A stretch of 64,000 nucleotides of DNA from Vibrio sp. NTOU-M3 (GCF_040869035.1 NZ_CP162101.1:496001-560000); one strand, 5' to 3'. Shown: positions 1-9,577, numbered from the stretch's first letter. The notes: generated by a model from the letters alone, not told the origin. Translations and numbers: made by a program.

Positions 1-120
1 GCTGATTCTCTTTTCATTAGTGAGCATACTGTAAAAACACATTTAAATAATATATTTAAAAAGATAAATGTCTCCAATAAACTCGAAGCCTTAGATTGGA
101 GTAAACAGCATCTTGATTAA
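1..120 (+). CDS. LuxR/CsgD-type transcriptional regulator, C-terminal end only
   Basis: The window opens inside this gene; frame 1 reads through to a TAA at 118-120. The 39 visible residues are the end of a LuxR-type helix-turn-helix: SEHTVKTHLNNIFKKI is the recognition helix and following turn, and NKLEALDW is the last helix. The N-terminal receiver or c-di-GMP-binding part lies outside the window. Family knowledge: VpsT/CpsQ/BrpT regulators of Vibrio exopolysaccharide have this kind of domain and often sit beside polysaccharide and type I secretion genes. It is convergent with the secretion genes that follow. The biofilm role is inferred from context; the HTH assignment is firm. Confidence 0.8.
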   Translation, partial: ADSLFISEHTVKTHLNNIFKKINVSNKLEALDWSKQHLD

Positions 121-167
121 AGATAACATTATAAAAATTTATCCTTCCATTATTACATTTTAAACTT

Positions 168-199
168 AAAAGCCACCTTATTTATAAGGTGGCTTTTTT
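168..199 (+). terminator. Rho-independent terminator of the LuxR-type gene
   Basis: Ten-base-pair stem, agccacctta (171-180) with taaggtggct (185-194), loop ttta, followed by a run of six T. It lies 50 bases after the regulator's stop codon. Confidence 0.85.
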
Positions 200-307
200 C
201 TGCTACTAGTTCCTTTATGTATGTCGTTACTTAGAGCAAAAAGAAGAGCACGAAACTAAATAAGTCATTGTCTGATATAACTATCCTTTTAACTCTTTGG
301 TTTTAGG

Positions 308-336
308 GTAAAAAAATGCCCGATATAAATCGGGCG
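308..336 (-). terminator. Rho-independent terminator of the type I secretion genes
   Basis: Stem gcccgat (318-324) with atcgggc (329-335), loop ataa. On the minus strand the stem is followed by a T run (plus-strand A run 311-316). It sits 32 bases beyond the stop of the HlyD-type gene. Confidence 0.8.
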
Positions 337-367
337 TTTCATTAGTAAACAAGATTCTCGGCAAAGC

Positions 368-1696
368 TTATGAAGCTTCTCTAAATGCTCTTAGTAACCC
401 TATTTCTAGTGGTTCTAATAGATAATCCATAGGAGAACGTTGCTTGATTAAAACATATACTTCTGCCGGCATACCGGGATGCAATTTGATTTCCGGATAG
501 TCAACAAATGCATCCTTTTCAATAGCAACTTTAATCTTAAAACCAGGGTTTTTAGATTCTCTTTCTTTTTCCAAAATACGGTCAGCAGCAACATTAACAA
601 CAATACCTTCGAATAATGGTGTGGTTCTCGCATTGTAAGCAGCCAATCTAACCATCGCTTTCTGTCCTAATGACACATCATCAATATCTTGAGGTTTAAT
701 TGTCGCTTCGATAATCAAACGGTCTTCATCAGGAACAATTTGCATTAGTGGCTCACCAGGGCGAACGACATCGCCTTTACTAAAGACGGATAGCCCGACG
801 ACCTGCCCAGAATATGGGCTAGTTATCGTTACACGATCAGCGATATCTTTAGCATGTGTCAGCTGCTCCATACCTTCATCTAGGCGTTGATTTATATCCT
901 GCAACTCACTTTCAATTTCACTGTAGTACTCTTGTTTCACCGCATGCATTTGTTGTTTCACTTCTGCTTTTGAAATAGAAACACTCTGCAATTGACCTTC
1001 AATTTCGGCGAGGTCACCAGCTAATAACGCTAGACCTCTTTTGAGTTCAATCGCTTGCAATTGAGAACTGTAGCCTTCTTTCAATAGTTTTTCATGCATA
1101 GAAAGCTCTTGTTCTAACAAATTGTATGCTTTGCGTTGCTTCACAGTTTGCTTTTGGTAGGACTTTTCACTACTCACAAGACGCTCTAATCGAGTGTCCA
1201 GAACCGCTAATTGACTGCTCAAGCTTTCTTGCTTACTAGTAAACAAGAGAGTTTGAGTTTCCAGAACCGATGCAAGAGAACCATAGCGTTTCTTGGCTTC
1301 AATTAACCGTTCACTAAAAATTAACTGTGCATCCCCTTTACGCTGGCTTTCAAGGCGTTCTTTTCGTGCTAGGTTATTGAAGTAACGTAACTCAAGCTGT
1401 GCCAATTGTGCTTTAGGAGCTACAGAAGCCAACTCAATTAATGGTTCACCCGCTTTAACCATATCACCTTCAGAAACCAGAACCTTCTCGACAATCCCCC
1501 CTTCTAAGTGAGCGACAGTCGCACGATTACCTTCAACCCCAACTACACCGCCGGCAATAGCAGCAGAAGATAACTCAGCTCTGATTAACCAAAAATACGT
1601 GAATAAGCAACCGAGAATCACACACACCATACCAATCTTGATATATTTCTTGTGGGTGAACTCCAACTCTGGATTTTCACTAACTTTTTTATTCAT
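368..1696 (-). CDS. HlyD-family periplasmic adaptor of a type I secretion system
   Basis: 442 residues. A single membrane anchor lies near residues 21-43, followed by a biotinyl-lipoyl-like half motif (GGIVEKVLVSEGDMVKAGEP), a long coiled coil at about 95-275, the second lipoyl half (SPYSGQVVGLSVFSKGDVV) and a C-terminal beta-barrel domain. This is the usual layout of adaptors that link an inner-membrane ABC exporter to a TolC-type outer membrane channel. It follows the ABC transporter gene after five bases and is surely co-transcribed. No TolC homologue or obvious repeat-in-toxin substrate is present in the window. Family knowledge: Vibrio matrix proteins are exported by such pairs next to exopolysaccharide genes (MfpABC in V. 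parahaemolyticus, CabABC in V. vulnificus); identity with either is inferred. Confidence 0.9.
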   Translation of the reverse strand: MNKKVSENPELEFTHKKYIKIGMVCVILGCLFTYFWLIRAELSSAAIAGGVVGVEGNRATVAHLEGGIVEKVLVSEGDMVKAGEPLIELASVAPKAQLAQLELRYFNNLARKERLESQRKGDAQLIFSERLIEAKKRYGSLASVLETQTLLFTSKQESLSSQLAVLDTRLERLVSSEKSYQKQTVKQRKAYNLLEQELSMHEKLLKEGYSSQLQAIELKRGLALLAGDLAEIEGQLQSVSISKAEVKQQMHAVKQEYYSEIESELQDINQRLDEGMEQLTHAKDIADRVTITSPYSGQVVGLSVFSKGDVVRPGEPLMQIVPDEDRLIIEATIKPQDIDDVSLGQKAMVRLAAYNARTTPLFEGIVVNVAADRILEKERESKNPGFKIKVAIEKDAFVDYPEIKLHPGMPAEVYVLIKQRSPMDYLLEPLEIGLLRAFREAS

Positions 1697-1701
1697 TTAA
1701 A

Positions 1702-3393
1702 TTACCCACGAATATTCGCGACTTTGTTCGAAGTAAGACGTTGAAGTACGTCATCTCGTTTGCCTGCGTCTCTAACTTGTCCTTTCTCCATAACGACAAC
1801 CCAATCAACTGCTTCAAGAAGCTTATTTCTGTGGCTCACTAATACGATAGAAGTACCAAGTTGTTTCAATTTTTTGAGGACAAACAATAACTGCTGTTCA
1901 GCATGTGGGTCTAAATTAGAGTCAGGTTCATCTAATAACAAGATTTTAGGTAATTTATATACCGCACGAGCAAGAGCAAGTTGTTGCTGTTGCCCTCCTG
2001 ATAACCCAAACCCATTTTGTCCGTATACCGTTTGATAGGCATTTGGAAGTTGGCAAATCCAATCATGAATACCTGCTAATTTAGCTGCGGCAAAAACTCG
2101 CTCTTCTACATCGTCCGCATCGTCATAACAACAAATATTGTTAAAAATCGTGGTTTCAAAGAACTGAATATTCTGAGGTAAGTAACCGATAAGGGACGCT
2201 TGCTGCTCATTAGGCATTTCAAGTAATGACATGCCATTTACTCGGATTTTGCCTTGCGATAGTCTCGTTGGATCTTTGATAGCGTTGAGCAAGGCAGATT
2301 TTCCTGAGCCACTAGCACCGATAATCGCCATTGTATGCCCGGATTTCAGTTCAAACTGAAGCCCTTTAAGAATATAACGGTCAAACTTATCTCTGATCGA
2401 AGCAGCTTCAACGGTTAACGGGTACTGCTCTAGTGGTACTTCAATCCGCTTATCTTCCTCTGCCTTTTCATAGAGTTCTTCAATACGTTTGAATGCTTCG
2501 CGGGTTTTACGCCAGTTTGGCCACTGGTTCATACCTTGATCGATTGGCGAAAGTGCTCGACCAAGCAAGATAGACGATGCGATCAAAACACCTGATTCAG
2601 CTTGATTTGTAATAACCAACCAAGCACCAACACCCAACACACCAATCTGCATTGTCATACGAATGTACTTAATCGTCGCTTGAATTGTAGCGGTAACAAC
2701 ATGAGTACGATCTTGTTGTGCGATAAGAGCTAAATTCTGCTCTTCCCATTCATAAGACAGTGGTTTAGAGACATTAAAATTACTAATTGTCTGCCCATAA
2801 GGAAGTAACTTATAAAGGCTGGTATTGTTGTTAAAAGACGCATCACTCATTTTTTTATGTGCTTTGTCTGTGAGCATTAAGTTAGTAAATGCGAGAATTA
2901 CCAACGTTAAAATAGCACCTACCGCAAACCAGCCAAGCACAGGGTGAAAAGTAAATATCACTAATACGAATATGGGTGTCCAAGGTAAATCGAACAAGAT
3001 TGCATTAAAATTTGCCGATACGTAACCACGAGCTTCGCGAATATCTTGAGATAAGCGTCTTGCTTCTCCAACACTAGATGAAGACTTTAGAAGTGACTGC
3101 TCAACGATAAAACGTGAACATAACTTCTCGAACATATTTCCTACAGAATGCAGTAGTCTATTCCGCACGTAGTCCAGTGTTGACTGGAAAATCAAGAGGA
3201 TTAACGCAAGACCTGCTAGAAAAAGAAGTGTTTCGACACTTCTAGAAGACAATACTCGGCTAAATAGCTGTAAACTATATACAGGAAGGACGAGCATCAA
3301 TAAATTAATGACTACAGAGAAAAGCCCTATATAAAAAAATACGCTTTTCTTATTCTTTCTAAAAGAATCGATGGTAAACATGATATTGTCCAA
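1702..3393 (-). CDS. Type I secretion ABC permease/ATPase (PrtD/HlyB class)
   Basis: 563 residues. An exporter-type transmembrane domain fills about residues 20-300. The nucleotide-binding domain follows with Walker A GASGSGKSA near residue 357, signature LSGGQQQQ near 464, Walker B ILLLDEPDSNLD near 487 and a switch histidine in LVSHR. There is no N-terminal peptidase domain, so it resembles the PrtD subgroup, which exports proteins with C-terminal signals. Its start lies only about 20 bases downstream of a strong terminator hairpin that ends the polysaccharide operon, so its promoter must overlap that hairpin or it depends on read-through. An alternative ATG four codons later (MFTID) is possible. 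Confidence 0.9.
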   Translation of the reverse strand: MDNIMFTIDSFRKNKKSVFFYIGLFSVVINLLMLVLPVYSLQLFSRVLSSRSVETLLFLAGLALILLIFQSTLDYVRNRLLHSVGNMFEKLCSRFIVEQSLLKSSSSVGEARRLSQDIREARGYVSANFNAILFDLPWTPIFVLVIFTFHPVLGWFAVGAILTLVILAFTNLMLTDKAHKKMSDASFNNNTSLYKLLPYGQTISNFNVSKPLSYEWEEQNLALIAQQDRTHVVTATIQATIKYIRMTMQIGVLGVGAWLVITNQAESGVLIASSILLGRALSPIDQGMNQWPNWRKTREAFKRIEELYEKAEEDKRIEVPLEQYPLTVEAASIRDKFDRYILKGLQFELKSGHTMAIIGASGSGKSALLNAIKDPTRLSQGKIRVNGMSLLEMPNEQQASLIGYLPQNIQFFETTIFNNICCYDDADDVEERVFAAAKLAGIHDWICQLPNAYQTVYGQNGFGLSGGQQQQLALARAVYKLPKILLLDEPDSNLDPHAEQQLLFVLKKLKQLGTSIVLVSHRNKLLEAVDWVVVMEKGQVRDAGKRDDVLQRLTSNKVANIRG

Positions 3394-3408
3394 GTGATTT
3401 TTGACATA

Positions 3409-3444
3409 AAAAATCCGGTAGATGATTGTTAATCATGCTACCGG
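3409..3444 (-). terminator. Rho-independent terminator at the end of the exopolysaccharide operon
   Basis: Stem ccggtag (3415-3421) with ctaccgg (3438-3444), extended by atgatt/aatcat with one bulged base. On the minus strand it is followed by ATTTTTT. It stands between the last glycosyltransferase and the type I secretion ABC gene. Confidence 0.85.
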
Positions 3445-3465
3445 ATGATTTCAAGCAAACAGAAG

Positions 3466-4419
3466 TTATTTGCTCTTTAGTTTAAGTGCAGTCTCATATA
3501 TGCGAGAGCTAATTAACCTTAGGTAGGACTTGAACTCAAAAATATTGCGATATTTCTTCGCTAACTCAAGTTTTCTTGGTAGGCTCAACCTTGAGTCCAA
3601 TACTTTTTCCTCTATTGACACAGCCTTTCTAAGCAATTGATTATAAAATACATTTAGACCTTTAGTTTCAGCTTTTTCGAGAGACACACGTCCCAATAAA
3701 GCATCAACTGAAAAATAGTAGCCATCTGCATGTTTCATAGAGACAGTACTAGTCGTTATTGAATTAGCTCTAATTCGTCTCTGAAAGAAGCGTTCAGTCA
3801 AAACTCTAGAGTGTTCACTTTCTAAAAACAAACATGTAGTAAAGTAGTTGTCCTCATGCAAAATCCCAGGAATAAACCTTAAGTCCTTATGATGCTTAAA
3901 CTTGTACATATAGCAACAAGATTGGACGACATATGTTCCCGATAATACAGAGTCAGAAAATAAATCAGTACCCTTATAGCTCGACTTAGGTAAGCTTCTA
4001 GTATAATTGTACTTTTCTAATAATTCTTCAGGCATCTCATCGCAAAATGCAGTAGCATTAAACACCAACAAGTCAATATCAGATGAAGAAAATTCTCTGA
4101 TACAAATCTCAAGAGTATCGGCAAGAATCCAGTCATCACTATCTAAAAAATAAACATATTCACCTAACGCATTTTCTAATCCAGTATTTCTAGCGGAGGA
4201 TAATCCCCCATTTTCCTTAGAAATAACTCTCAAACGACCACTAAATTTATCATCGTAACTTTCCAGTAACTTTAAAGAGTTATCTGTAGAACCATCATCA
4301 ATAGCGAGCAATTCATAATTATCATATGTCTGCTTCAAAATGGATTCTAAGCACTCATCTAAATACTCTTCAACGTTATATACAGGTAGAATAATACTAA
4401 TTAATGGATTTGATTTCAT
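3466..4419 (-). CDS. Glycosyltransferase family 2
   Basis: 317 residues with the GT-A start of family 2: ISIILPVYNVEEYLDECLES, then AIDDGSTDNS (nucleotide-binding Asp), ENGGLSSARNTGLENA and the metal-binding DSDDW near residue 95. The C-terminal half is variable, as is usual for acceptor recognition. It probably transfers a sugar onto the lipid-linked exopolysaccharide repeat at the cytoplasmic face. The start overlaps the stop of the flippase gene by four bases (ATGA), showing translational coupling. Last gene of the operon, followed by a terminator. The sugar specificity cannot be read from the sequence. Confidence 0.9.
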   Translation of the reverse strand: MKSNPLISIILPVYNVEEYLDECLESILKQTYDNYELLAIDDGSTDNSLKLLESYDDKFSGRLRVISKENGGLSSARNTGLENALGEYVYFLDSDDWILADTLEICIREFSSSDIDLLVFNATAFCDEMPEELLEKYNYTRSLPKSSYKGTDLFSDSVLSGTYVVQSCCYMYKFKHHKDLRFIPGILHEDNYFTTCLFLESEHSRVLTERFFQRRIRANSITTSTVSMKHADGYYFSVDALLGRVSLEKAETKGLNVFYNQLLRKAVSIEEKVLDSRLSLPRKLELAKKYRNIFEFKSYLRLISSRIYETALKLKSK

Positions 4420-5711
4420 ATTAAGCCTTGATGTGCAATCTTCTTCTTTCTATAAAAATATAGAATTGAATACCCCACCGATGGCAGCATAACTAGTATC
4501 GATAAGGTAAAAATCGAAGGGACTGATATTTCAGACGCAATATAAAATGAAACAGGAACAAATATTGCGTTAAATATCGAAAGACAAATAAATGGTTCTA
4601 TTTTAAATGATCTAACAAAATTATTTAGTGAAGTCATAATCAGAACCAACACATAAAACATAAATATTGATATTAAATCAACATTTGATAAAGTTTTTTC
4701 AAATAAATAGAATGATGGAAAAATAAATTTTATACAAACAAAAGAAAAATATCCTAACAGTAAAACAATAATAGAAATCGAAAAATATTTATTAAAAATG
4801 CGATATGCATCTGTAATTTGTTCACGTGCTAAATAGTTTGCAATCATTGTTCTTTGATTGTTTGTAAATGAATTAGCTACATCATATCCACCTCTGGCCA
4901 ATGCTATAGATAATCCAATTTTACCTGCAAACTCTGCTCCATATATTTTAAAACTTAATAACGTAAAGCCATTCCAAAAAAAGTAACCAAAAAACCACAC
5001 AACGCTAGTTTTCCCTAACAAAGGGAATATACGTAAAAATTCTTCTTTGAAGTTATAACCTGTCAATGTAAGTTCGACATCATTTAGAAATGCTTTTCTA
5101 GAAGCAATTACAATGACGATGAAAATAATAATATTGACAAATTGACTAATACCTAAAGAGTATAAACCAAAATCCATATATATAGTTAACCAAATACATA
5201 TAGACATGCTTAAAGATGACCACAATCTTGCTTTATTCAACAAAATTTGGTGCTGCATTCCATCTAAGTAACTATCTAATACATTAATAAAAATACGAAA
5301 AGATGTAGCAAAGATCAATAATATGTATGGTTCTTTCCAATCAACCACACCAGTGTAGTCTGAAAAATAGTAATAACCAAATGGCAATAGGATTAAGATG
5401 TAAGCTAACCCTAGCAATAAATACCATTGCAAAGAAAACTTAAAGAGTTTATTGCACGCAAGTTTTGATTCAGGAGTCAATACATTATCAATATCCCGGT
5501 TACAATCATGGCTATAGTATTGTTTTAATACGAACCCGACACCAATCTCAAACAACTGGGCCATCGAAATAAAACTAAAAAATGTATAGTAAAAACCTAA
5601 TTCTTCAACGGTGAGCAAAGAGCTCACCATAAGAATTGTAACTGGTCCACCTAAAACCCTTATTAACGACGTGAAAAATGAGAGTGTTGCGACTCTACCT
5701 GCCTTTTTCAT
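4416..5711 (-). CDS. Wzx-type polysaccharide flippase
   Basis: 431 residues, almost wholly hydrophobic, with roughly a dozen membrane segments in the pattern of the MATE/MOP polysaccharide transporter family: a conserved N-terminus (VATLSFFTSLIRVLGGP), a central charged cytoplasmic loop, and paired helices to the end. The predicted role is flipping undecaprenyl-linked repeat units across the inner membrane. Overlaps of four bases (ATGA) join it to the pyruvyl transferase before and the glycosyltransferase after. The DNA is strikingly AT-rich compared with the first three genes of the operon, as is common for exchanged serotype cassettes. Confidence 0.85.
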   Translation of the reverse strand: MKKAGRVATLSFFTSLIRVLGGPVTILMVSSLLTVEELGFYYTFFSFISMAQLFEIGVGFVLKQYYSHDCNRDIDNVLTPESKLACNKLFKFSLQWYLLLGLAYILILLPFGYYYFSDYTGVVDWKEPYILLIFATSFRIFINVLDSYLDGMQHQILLNKARLWSSLSMSICIWLTIYMDFGLYSLGISQFVNIIIFIVIVIASRKAFLNDVELTLTGYNFKEEFLRIFPLLGKTSVVWFFGYFFWNGFTLLSFKIYGAEFAGKIGLSIALARGGYDVANSFTNNQRTMIANYLAREQITDAYRIFNKYFSISIIVLLLGYFSFVCIKFIFPSFYLFEKTLSNVDLISIFMFYVLVLIMTSLNNFVRSFKIEPFICLSIFNAIFVPVSFYIASEISVPSIFTLSILVMLPSVGYSILYFYRKKKIAHQGLI

Positions 5712-6661
5712 TTATCATTGCCCATTAACTCAATCAAGCTATCTTCTTTTATCCATTGATTATAATATCCCATATTTTTCCCGTACGAGTTATCCATTAA
5801 CTTAATATTCTTACCAAGAAGATAAGACAAAATAAAGCCATGAAGTCTATCTGTATATACAGTGTTAAAAGAAGAAAAATAGTTTACAGATCTAAAGACA
5901 AGGCTATCTGAATGTATTTTCCATGAGTTATTTAGTCTACTATGTGTAAATTTATATTTTTGTAGCCAAACTATAACCTTGTGATGTATGTAATCCCACG
6001 GTGTTAATATATTTACCCAATCAAATGATGGTTTGTTTAGATTCAACTTTACATCTACTTTTTCAACATCTACTCTTCTTAGGTTTAATATTTTTAATGA
6101 ACTTGGAGTCAACGATTCTACTTCAGTAACATCAACTAGTGGATGTAGACTATGAGCCATGTCTGGCATTAAACATGCATTTTGGGTAAATTCTTTAGCA
6201 ATTTCCAAGCTTCTAGTATCACGAACAAAAATATGAAGATCTGGATGAGAGTTGAACACACCAGAACTCTTGGATTTTTCATTATCATTAGAAAAGTGAA
6301 TAGTTTGTGGCAGGATAACTATTCTTTTGTTAGGAAATTTGGTAATTACATTTTCACGTAATCTTTGATGCTGAGGATAAATATCACCAAAATTACCACC
6401 ACCATGAAATAAGATAATATCGCACACTTCGACTTTTTTTAAATCAACATTTTCATCAAACGCACGATATTTAACATTTATGTTATGTTCTAGAAAAAAT
6501 GCTTCTGTTCCTGCATAAATCAATTGATCACCAACATTAAAATGAAGAGGGATATCTAAATATGCAACTGTTTTATCTTTACACAATACAGCAATATCTT
6601 TATGCATTGCTTTTAAAGCTTCTAATTTATTATTCCAATCTAACTTATATTTATCTAACAT
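5708..6661 (-). CDS. Polysaccharide pyruvyl transferase family protein
   Basis: 317 residues. Recognisable family features are FHGGGNFGDIYPQHQ (residues about 105-120), RIVILPQTIHF, and the C-terminal TDRLHGFILSYLLGKN, in which Asp-Arg-Leu-His-Gly is the most conserved block. Such enzymes usually add a pyruvate ketal from phosphoenolpyruvate to a sugar of the repeat unit, giving an acidic polymer. Some members act instead as glycosyltransferase-like enzymes, so the reaction is inferred. Coupled by a four-base overlap to the flippase gene. Start ATG 6661. Confidence 0.85.
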   Translation of the reverse strand: MLDKYKLDWNNKLEALKAMHKDIAVLCKDKTVAYLDIPLHFNVGDQLIYAGTEAFFLEHNINVKYRAFDENVDLKKVEVCDIILFHGGGNFGDIYPQHQRLRENVITKFPNKRIVILPQTIHFSNDNEKSKSSGVFNSHPDLHIFVRDTRSLEIAKEFTQNACLMPDMAHSLHPLVDVTEVESLTPSSLKILNLRRVDVEKVDVKLNLNKPSFDWVNILTPWDYIHHKVIVWLQKYKFTHSRLNNSWKIHSDSLVFRSVNYFSSFNTVYTDRLHGFILSYLLGKNIKLMDNSYGKNMGYYNQWIKEDSLIELMGNDK

Positions 6662-6690
6662 TTCGACACCAAAATAAATTTAACTATCTA

Positions 6691-7491
6691 TCACTTAACA
6701 CTGAAAAACATATTCAACGGCATTTTATATTTTGCAACATAATAAAATCCAACTAATATTTTCCTTATAAAAAAAGCAAAAAATAATGGATGTTTACGAC
6801 TATTTTTCCTCAAGGCCTTTAATCCTCCTCGAAAGTACCTATGTTTCATACCTGGTTTTTCGTCCAAATGCCCTACAAAAGCGCAATCAGAAAATAAGAC
6901 CTTACTCGAGTTGATATATGACCGCATTGCAAAATCTAGATCTTCACCTCCGTTATTTGGAGACCCAATCCCAAGTGACTCATCAAAGAATTCACTCTTG
7001 TCGATAACTCTAGTACGGCAAAAAATAGTCACAGATGCACACTTACTAACTAATTCACTAATTTTAATTGGACGGAATTTATCAGTTCGCTCAACTTTCT
7101 TAGTATTTTCTGAGAATCGACATACAAACATATCTAATTTTTCGTCATGATGAAACAAATGATATATTTCATCAAGATTTCCTTCTGGATACCAACAATC
7201 ATCATCAGGAAAACTTACAATATCTGCTTGTTCAAAAAATCCATTCCTTAAGGAATGTTCATATAATATATTGCGAGCTTTTGATAGAGATACAATAGAT
7301 TCAACAAATATAACTTCTGCTTTTTCTTTTATTCTATCGATTCTAGGAGAATAATTTGAAACATCACCTTGAATCAATATGATATGTAAGAATTCATCTC
7401 GTGGAGCAGAATAAGAAACTAACATTCTATCCAAATCAGATAAATTATCGCTATTAGCAATACATGTAGTTAACAATAATAATTTTTTCAT
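6691..7491 (-). CDS. Glycosyltransferase, GT-A type, family 2-like
   Basis: 266 residues from ATG 7491. An in-frame upstream start would add 18 residues but would run deep into the preceding gene; the chosen ATG lies one base after that gene's TGA, as expected for coupling. It has a Rossmann-like start (MKKLLLLTTCIAN), then a region rich in conserved acids with SFPDDDCWYPEG near residue 108 as the likely metal site, and GSPNNGGEDLDFAMR, a typical ED-type acceptor block of family 2 enzymes. Substrates unknown. AT-rich, like its neighbours. Confidence 0.8.
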   Translation of the reverse strand: MKKLLLLTTCIANSDNLSDLDRMLVSYSAPRDEFLHIILIQGDVSNYSPRIDRIKEKAEVIFVESIVSLSKARNILYEHSLRNGFFEQADIVSFPDDDCWYPEGNLDEIYHLFHHDEKLDMFVCRFSENTKKVERTDKFRPIKISELVSKCASVTIFCRTRVIDKSEFFDESLGIGSPNNGGEDLDFAMRSYINSSKVLFSDCAFVGHLDEKPGMKHRYFRGGLKALRKNSRKHPLFFAFFIRKILVGFYYVAKYKMPLNMFFSVK

Positions 7492-7492
7492 A

Positions 7493-8356
7493 TCACATAC
7501 TTTTTTTATTTGTAATATAATATTTAAACATTCTTGCCATTGCATAAGGACTAAAAGTTAAAATACTATCCTTAATTAATTTAATTATTTCTACACTTCT
7601 AGCGTTATAACTGTATGCCTGGCATTTAAGCCTTGAAGTATTCGAAATACTTAAATCATACTTATTTGCAATATGGGCCAAAGAATCAATATGTTTATTT
7701 ATATTAGTACTACTTATTCTTTCGTGTGGGTGACTTTTATCTAAAACATAACTAAAGCAGTTTATATTTTCAAAGCACTTTTCTGGATTCTTACTTAGTA
7801 TACATATCCATAGGTCTAAATCTTGCCAAGACTTCAGTGATTCGTCATATTTAATACCAGAACTAAATAATTCCTTTTTAGTAAAAATTTGATTTCCTAC
7901 ATCATTTCTCAAATACAAGTCATCAAGCATAACTTTCTCTGGAAGCACTAATTTTTCTAACTCAGTCTCTGTCGACTTAATAGTAGTGCTGTCATATAAA
8001 GCGATTGTATCTTGATTTTTGTTGTCCCATGCTTTTAAAAACTGCTCCAGACGATCATTTTCAAAGTAATCATCGTCATCTAACCCTGTTACAAACTTTC
8101 CTTTTGCATTAGAAATAGCTATATTTCTATTATAGCAAGCCCCTCTATTATTCCTATTTTTTATATAACTAACTCTTGGGTCAAGTTCTATTAGACCGCG
8201 TACGATTACCTCTGTATCATCAGTAGAATTATCATCTACAATAATTATTTCAATATCTTCGACAGTCTGATTCAATACTGATTCTACTGCTCTTTTAAGT
8301 AATATTGAACGATTATAGGTTGGAATGTACACTGATATTATTGGAGCATTTTTCAT
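7493..8356 (-). CDS. Glycosyltransferase family 2
   Basis: 287 residues. Classic family 2 N-terminus: ISVYIPTYNRSILLKRAVES, VDDNSTDDTE, NRNNRGACYNRNIAI and GLDDDDYFENDR, where DDDD is the metal-binding site near residue 93; then SWQDLDLWICILSKN, the acceptor-side block. Cytoplasmic, probably membrane-associated. Its start lies inside the 3' end of the polymerase gene with a 44-base overlap in another frame, unusually long for this operon. Sugar specificity unknown. Confidence 0.88.
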   Translation of the reverse strand: MKNAPIISVYIPTYNRSILLKRAVESVLNQTVEDIEIIIVDDNSTDDTEVIVRGLIELDPRVSYIKNRNNRGACYNRNIAISNAKGKFVTGLDDDDYFENDRLEQFLKAWDNKNQDTIALYDSTTIKSTETELEKLVLPEKVMLDDLYLRNDVGNQIFTKKELFSSGIKYDESLKSWQDLDLWICILSKNPEKCFENINCFSYVLDKSHPHERISSTNINKHIDSLAHIANKYDLSISNTSRLKCQAYSYNARSVEIIKLIKDSILTFSPYAMARMFKYYITNKKSM

Positions 8357-9524
8357 ATTTTCTATCTAACCTTTCGTTCGTTAATATATATTTAATAATT
8401 ATAGCCATTGGAATAAAGGACTGTAATGTACTGAAAGTATTATCGAATACAGTAAGTAATAATATTCCTAAGAATGTTAACAATATAAATGATCTAAGGC
8501 GACGCTCTACAGATTTATATACAACTTTAAATATCATTGCTATATTAATGAAAAATATGGTACACCCTATTAGTCCTAGCTCCATATAAAATCTAATAAA
8601 TTCGTTATGTGGTACAACAAACACATACAAATTATACTCTAGAACTCCTTTAGTAATGCTAGTTATAGACCCTAAACCACCACCAAACAAGTTAATACCA
8701 TTAACTTTAGAAAGGAAATATTCCCACGCATATTCTCGGCCAGAAAGGTTAACACCTCCACCAGAATCAAAGGTTTCTAATTCTGTTCTAGCAATTAAGA
8801 AAATAATAAATTTATATATTATAAAAGCTAGTATAGGAGATAATAACAATATTTTCTGTTTTATAGATGGTAATTTGAGAAATCTTAACAACAACAAAGA
8901 TGGAAATAACGCTGCTAGCAATGGTCCTCGACTTCCAGAAATTAGCATCATTAACAGGCAAGCACCATATAGATATATATTAAATCTATTTTCCTTTATT
9001 GAATGATACACTAATAAGACAATTACATAGTACATTAGAAATGCAAAATGTGCACTTGCGATACCAGCTCCGAATCTAGTCCCTTCATCACTAAATGGAG
9101 AAAACCCCATAACCTTACTCATCAATAATGACATAGGAACCATTAGGAAAGGTAATATAACTAAAGATGTGGATACTGATCTAATATACTTTCCAAAATC
9201 AATCATTAAAACAGTATAAAAGGCAACCATTCCCATATATGCTTTTATAAATGTAATGAAACTGAGATGGAGATAATGTTGATCTGCTAACAAGAAACAT
9301 AGAAAGGAAACTACAGTAAATAAAAAGAAATTACTAAAAAATTTTCTATCTAAACCTAAGATAGCTATCAGAAATAAACTACCACCTAATAAGGTTACCT
9401 TTTGAACCACCAAAATATTAGGTATTGATTTACTACTTAATCCTAATGTTATAAATAAAAATATTAATGATAATAAAATATTTATCTTATACTTAACTAG
9501 TACTCTAATATTATCTATATACAT
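8313..9524 (-). CDS. O-antigen ligase/polymerase-like membrane protein (Wzy)
   Basis: 403 residues, about ten to twelve hydrophobic helices, and a large periplasmic loop containing GREYAWEYFLSKVNG followed by LFGGGLGS and VPHNEFIRFYMELGLIG. The H-N-E-F motif after a glycine-rich loop is typical of the Wzy_C/WaaL superfamily. In this setting, with Wzx and Wzc homologues, it is the likely polymerase of the repeat units. It is the first gene after a 13-base-pair hairpin that separates it from the wzc-like gene. Very AT-rich. Confidence 0.85.
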   Translation of the reverse strand: MYIDNIRVLVKYKINILLSLIFLFITLGLSSKSIPNILVVQKVTLLGGSLFLIAILGLDRKFFSNFFLFTVVSFLCFLLADQHYLHLSFITFIKAYMGMVAFYTVLMIDFGKYIRSVSTSLVILPFLMVPMSLLMSKVMGFSPFSDEGTRFGAGIASAHFAFLMYYVIVLLVYHSIKENRFNIYLYGACLLMMLISGSRGPLLAALFPSLLLLRFLKLPSIKQKILLLSPILAFIIYKFIIFLIARTELETFDSGGGVNLSGREYAWEYFLSKVNGINLFGGGLGSITSITKGVLEYNLYVFVVPHNEFIRFYMELGLIGCTIFFINIAMIFKVVYKSVERRLRSFILLTFLGILLLTVFDNTFSTLQSFIPMAIIIKYILTNERLDRKYEKCSNNISVHSNL

Positions 9525-9577
9525 ATGCCCTACTAAAATATATTAGTTAAGTGATAGTATTTGAAACCAAAGCAAAC

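Noticed and set aside
8656..9006. 116-codon plus-strand frame within the wzy-like gene
   Set aside because: Antisense shadow; AT-rich, no ribosome site.
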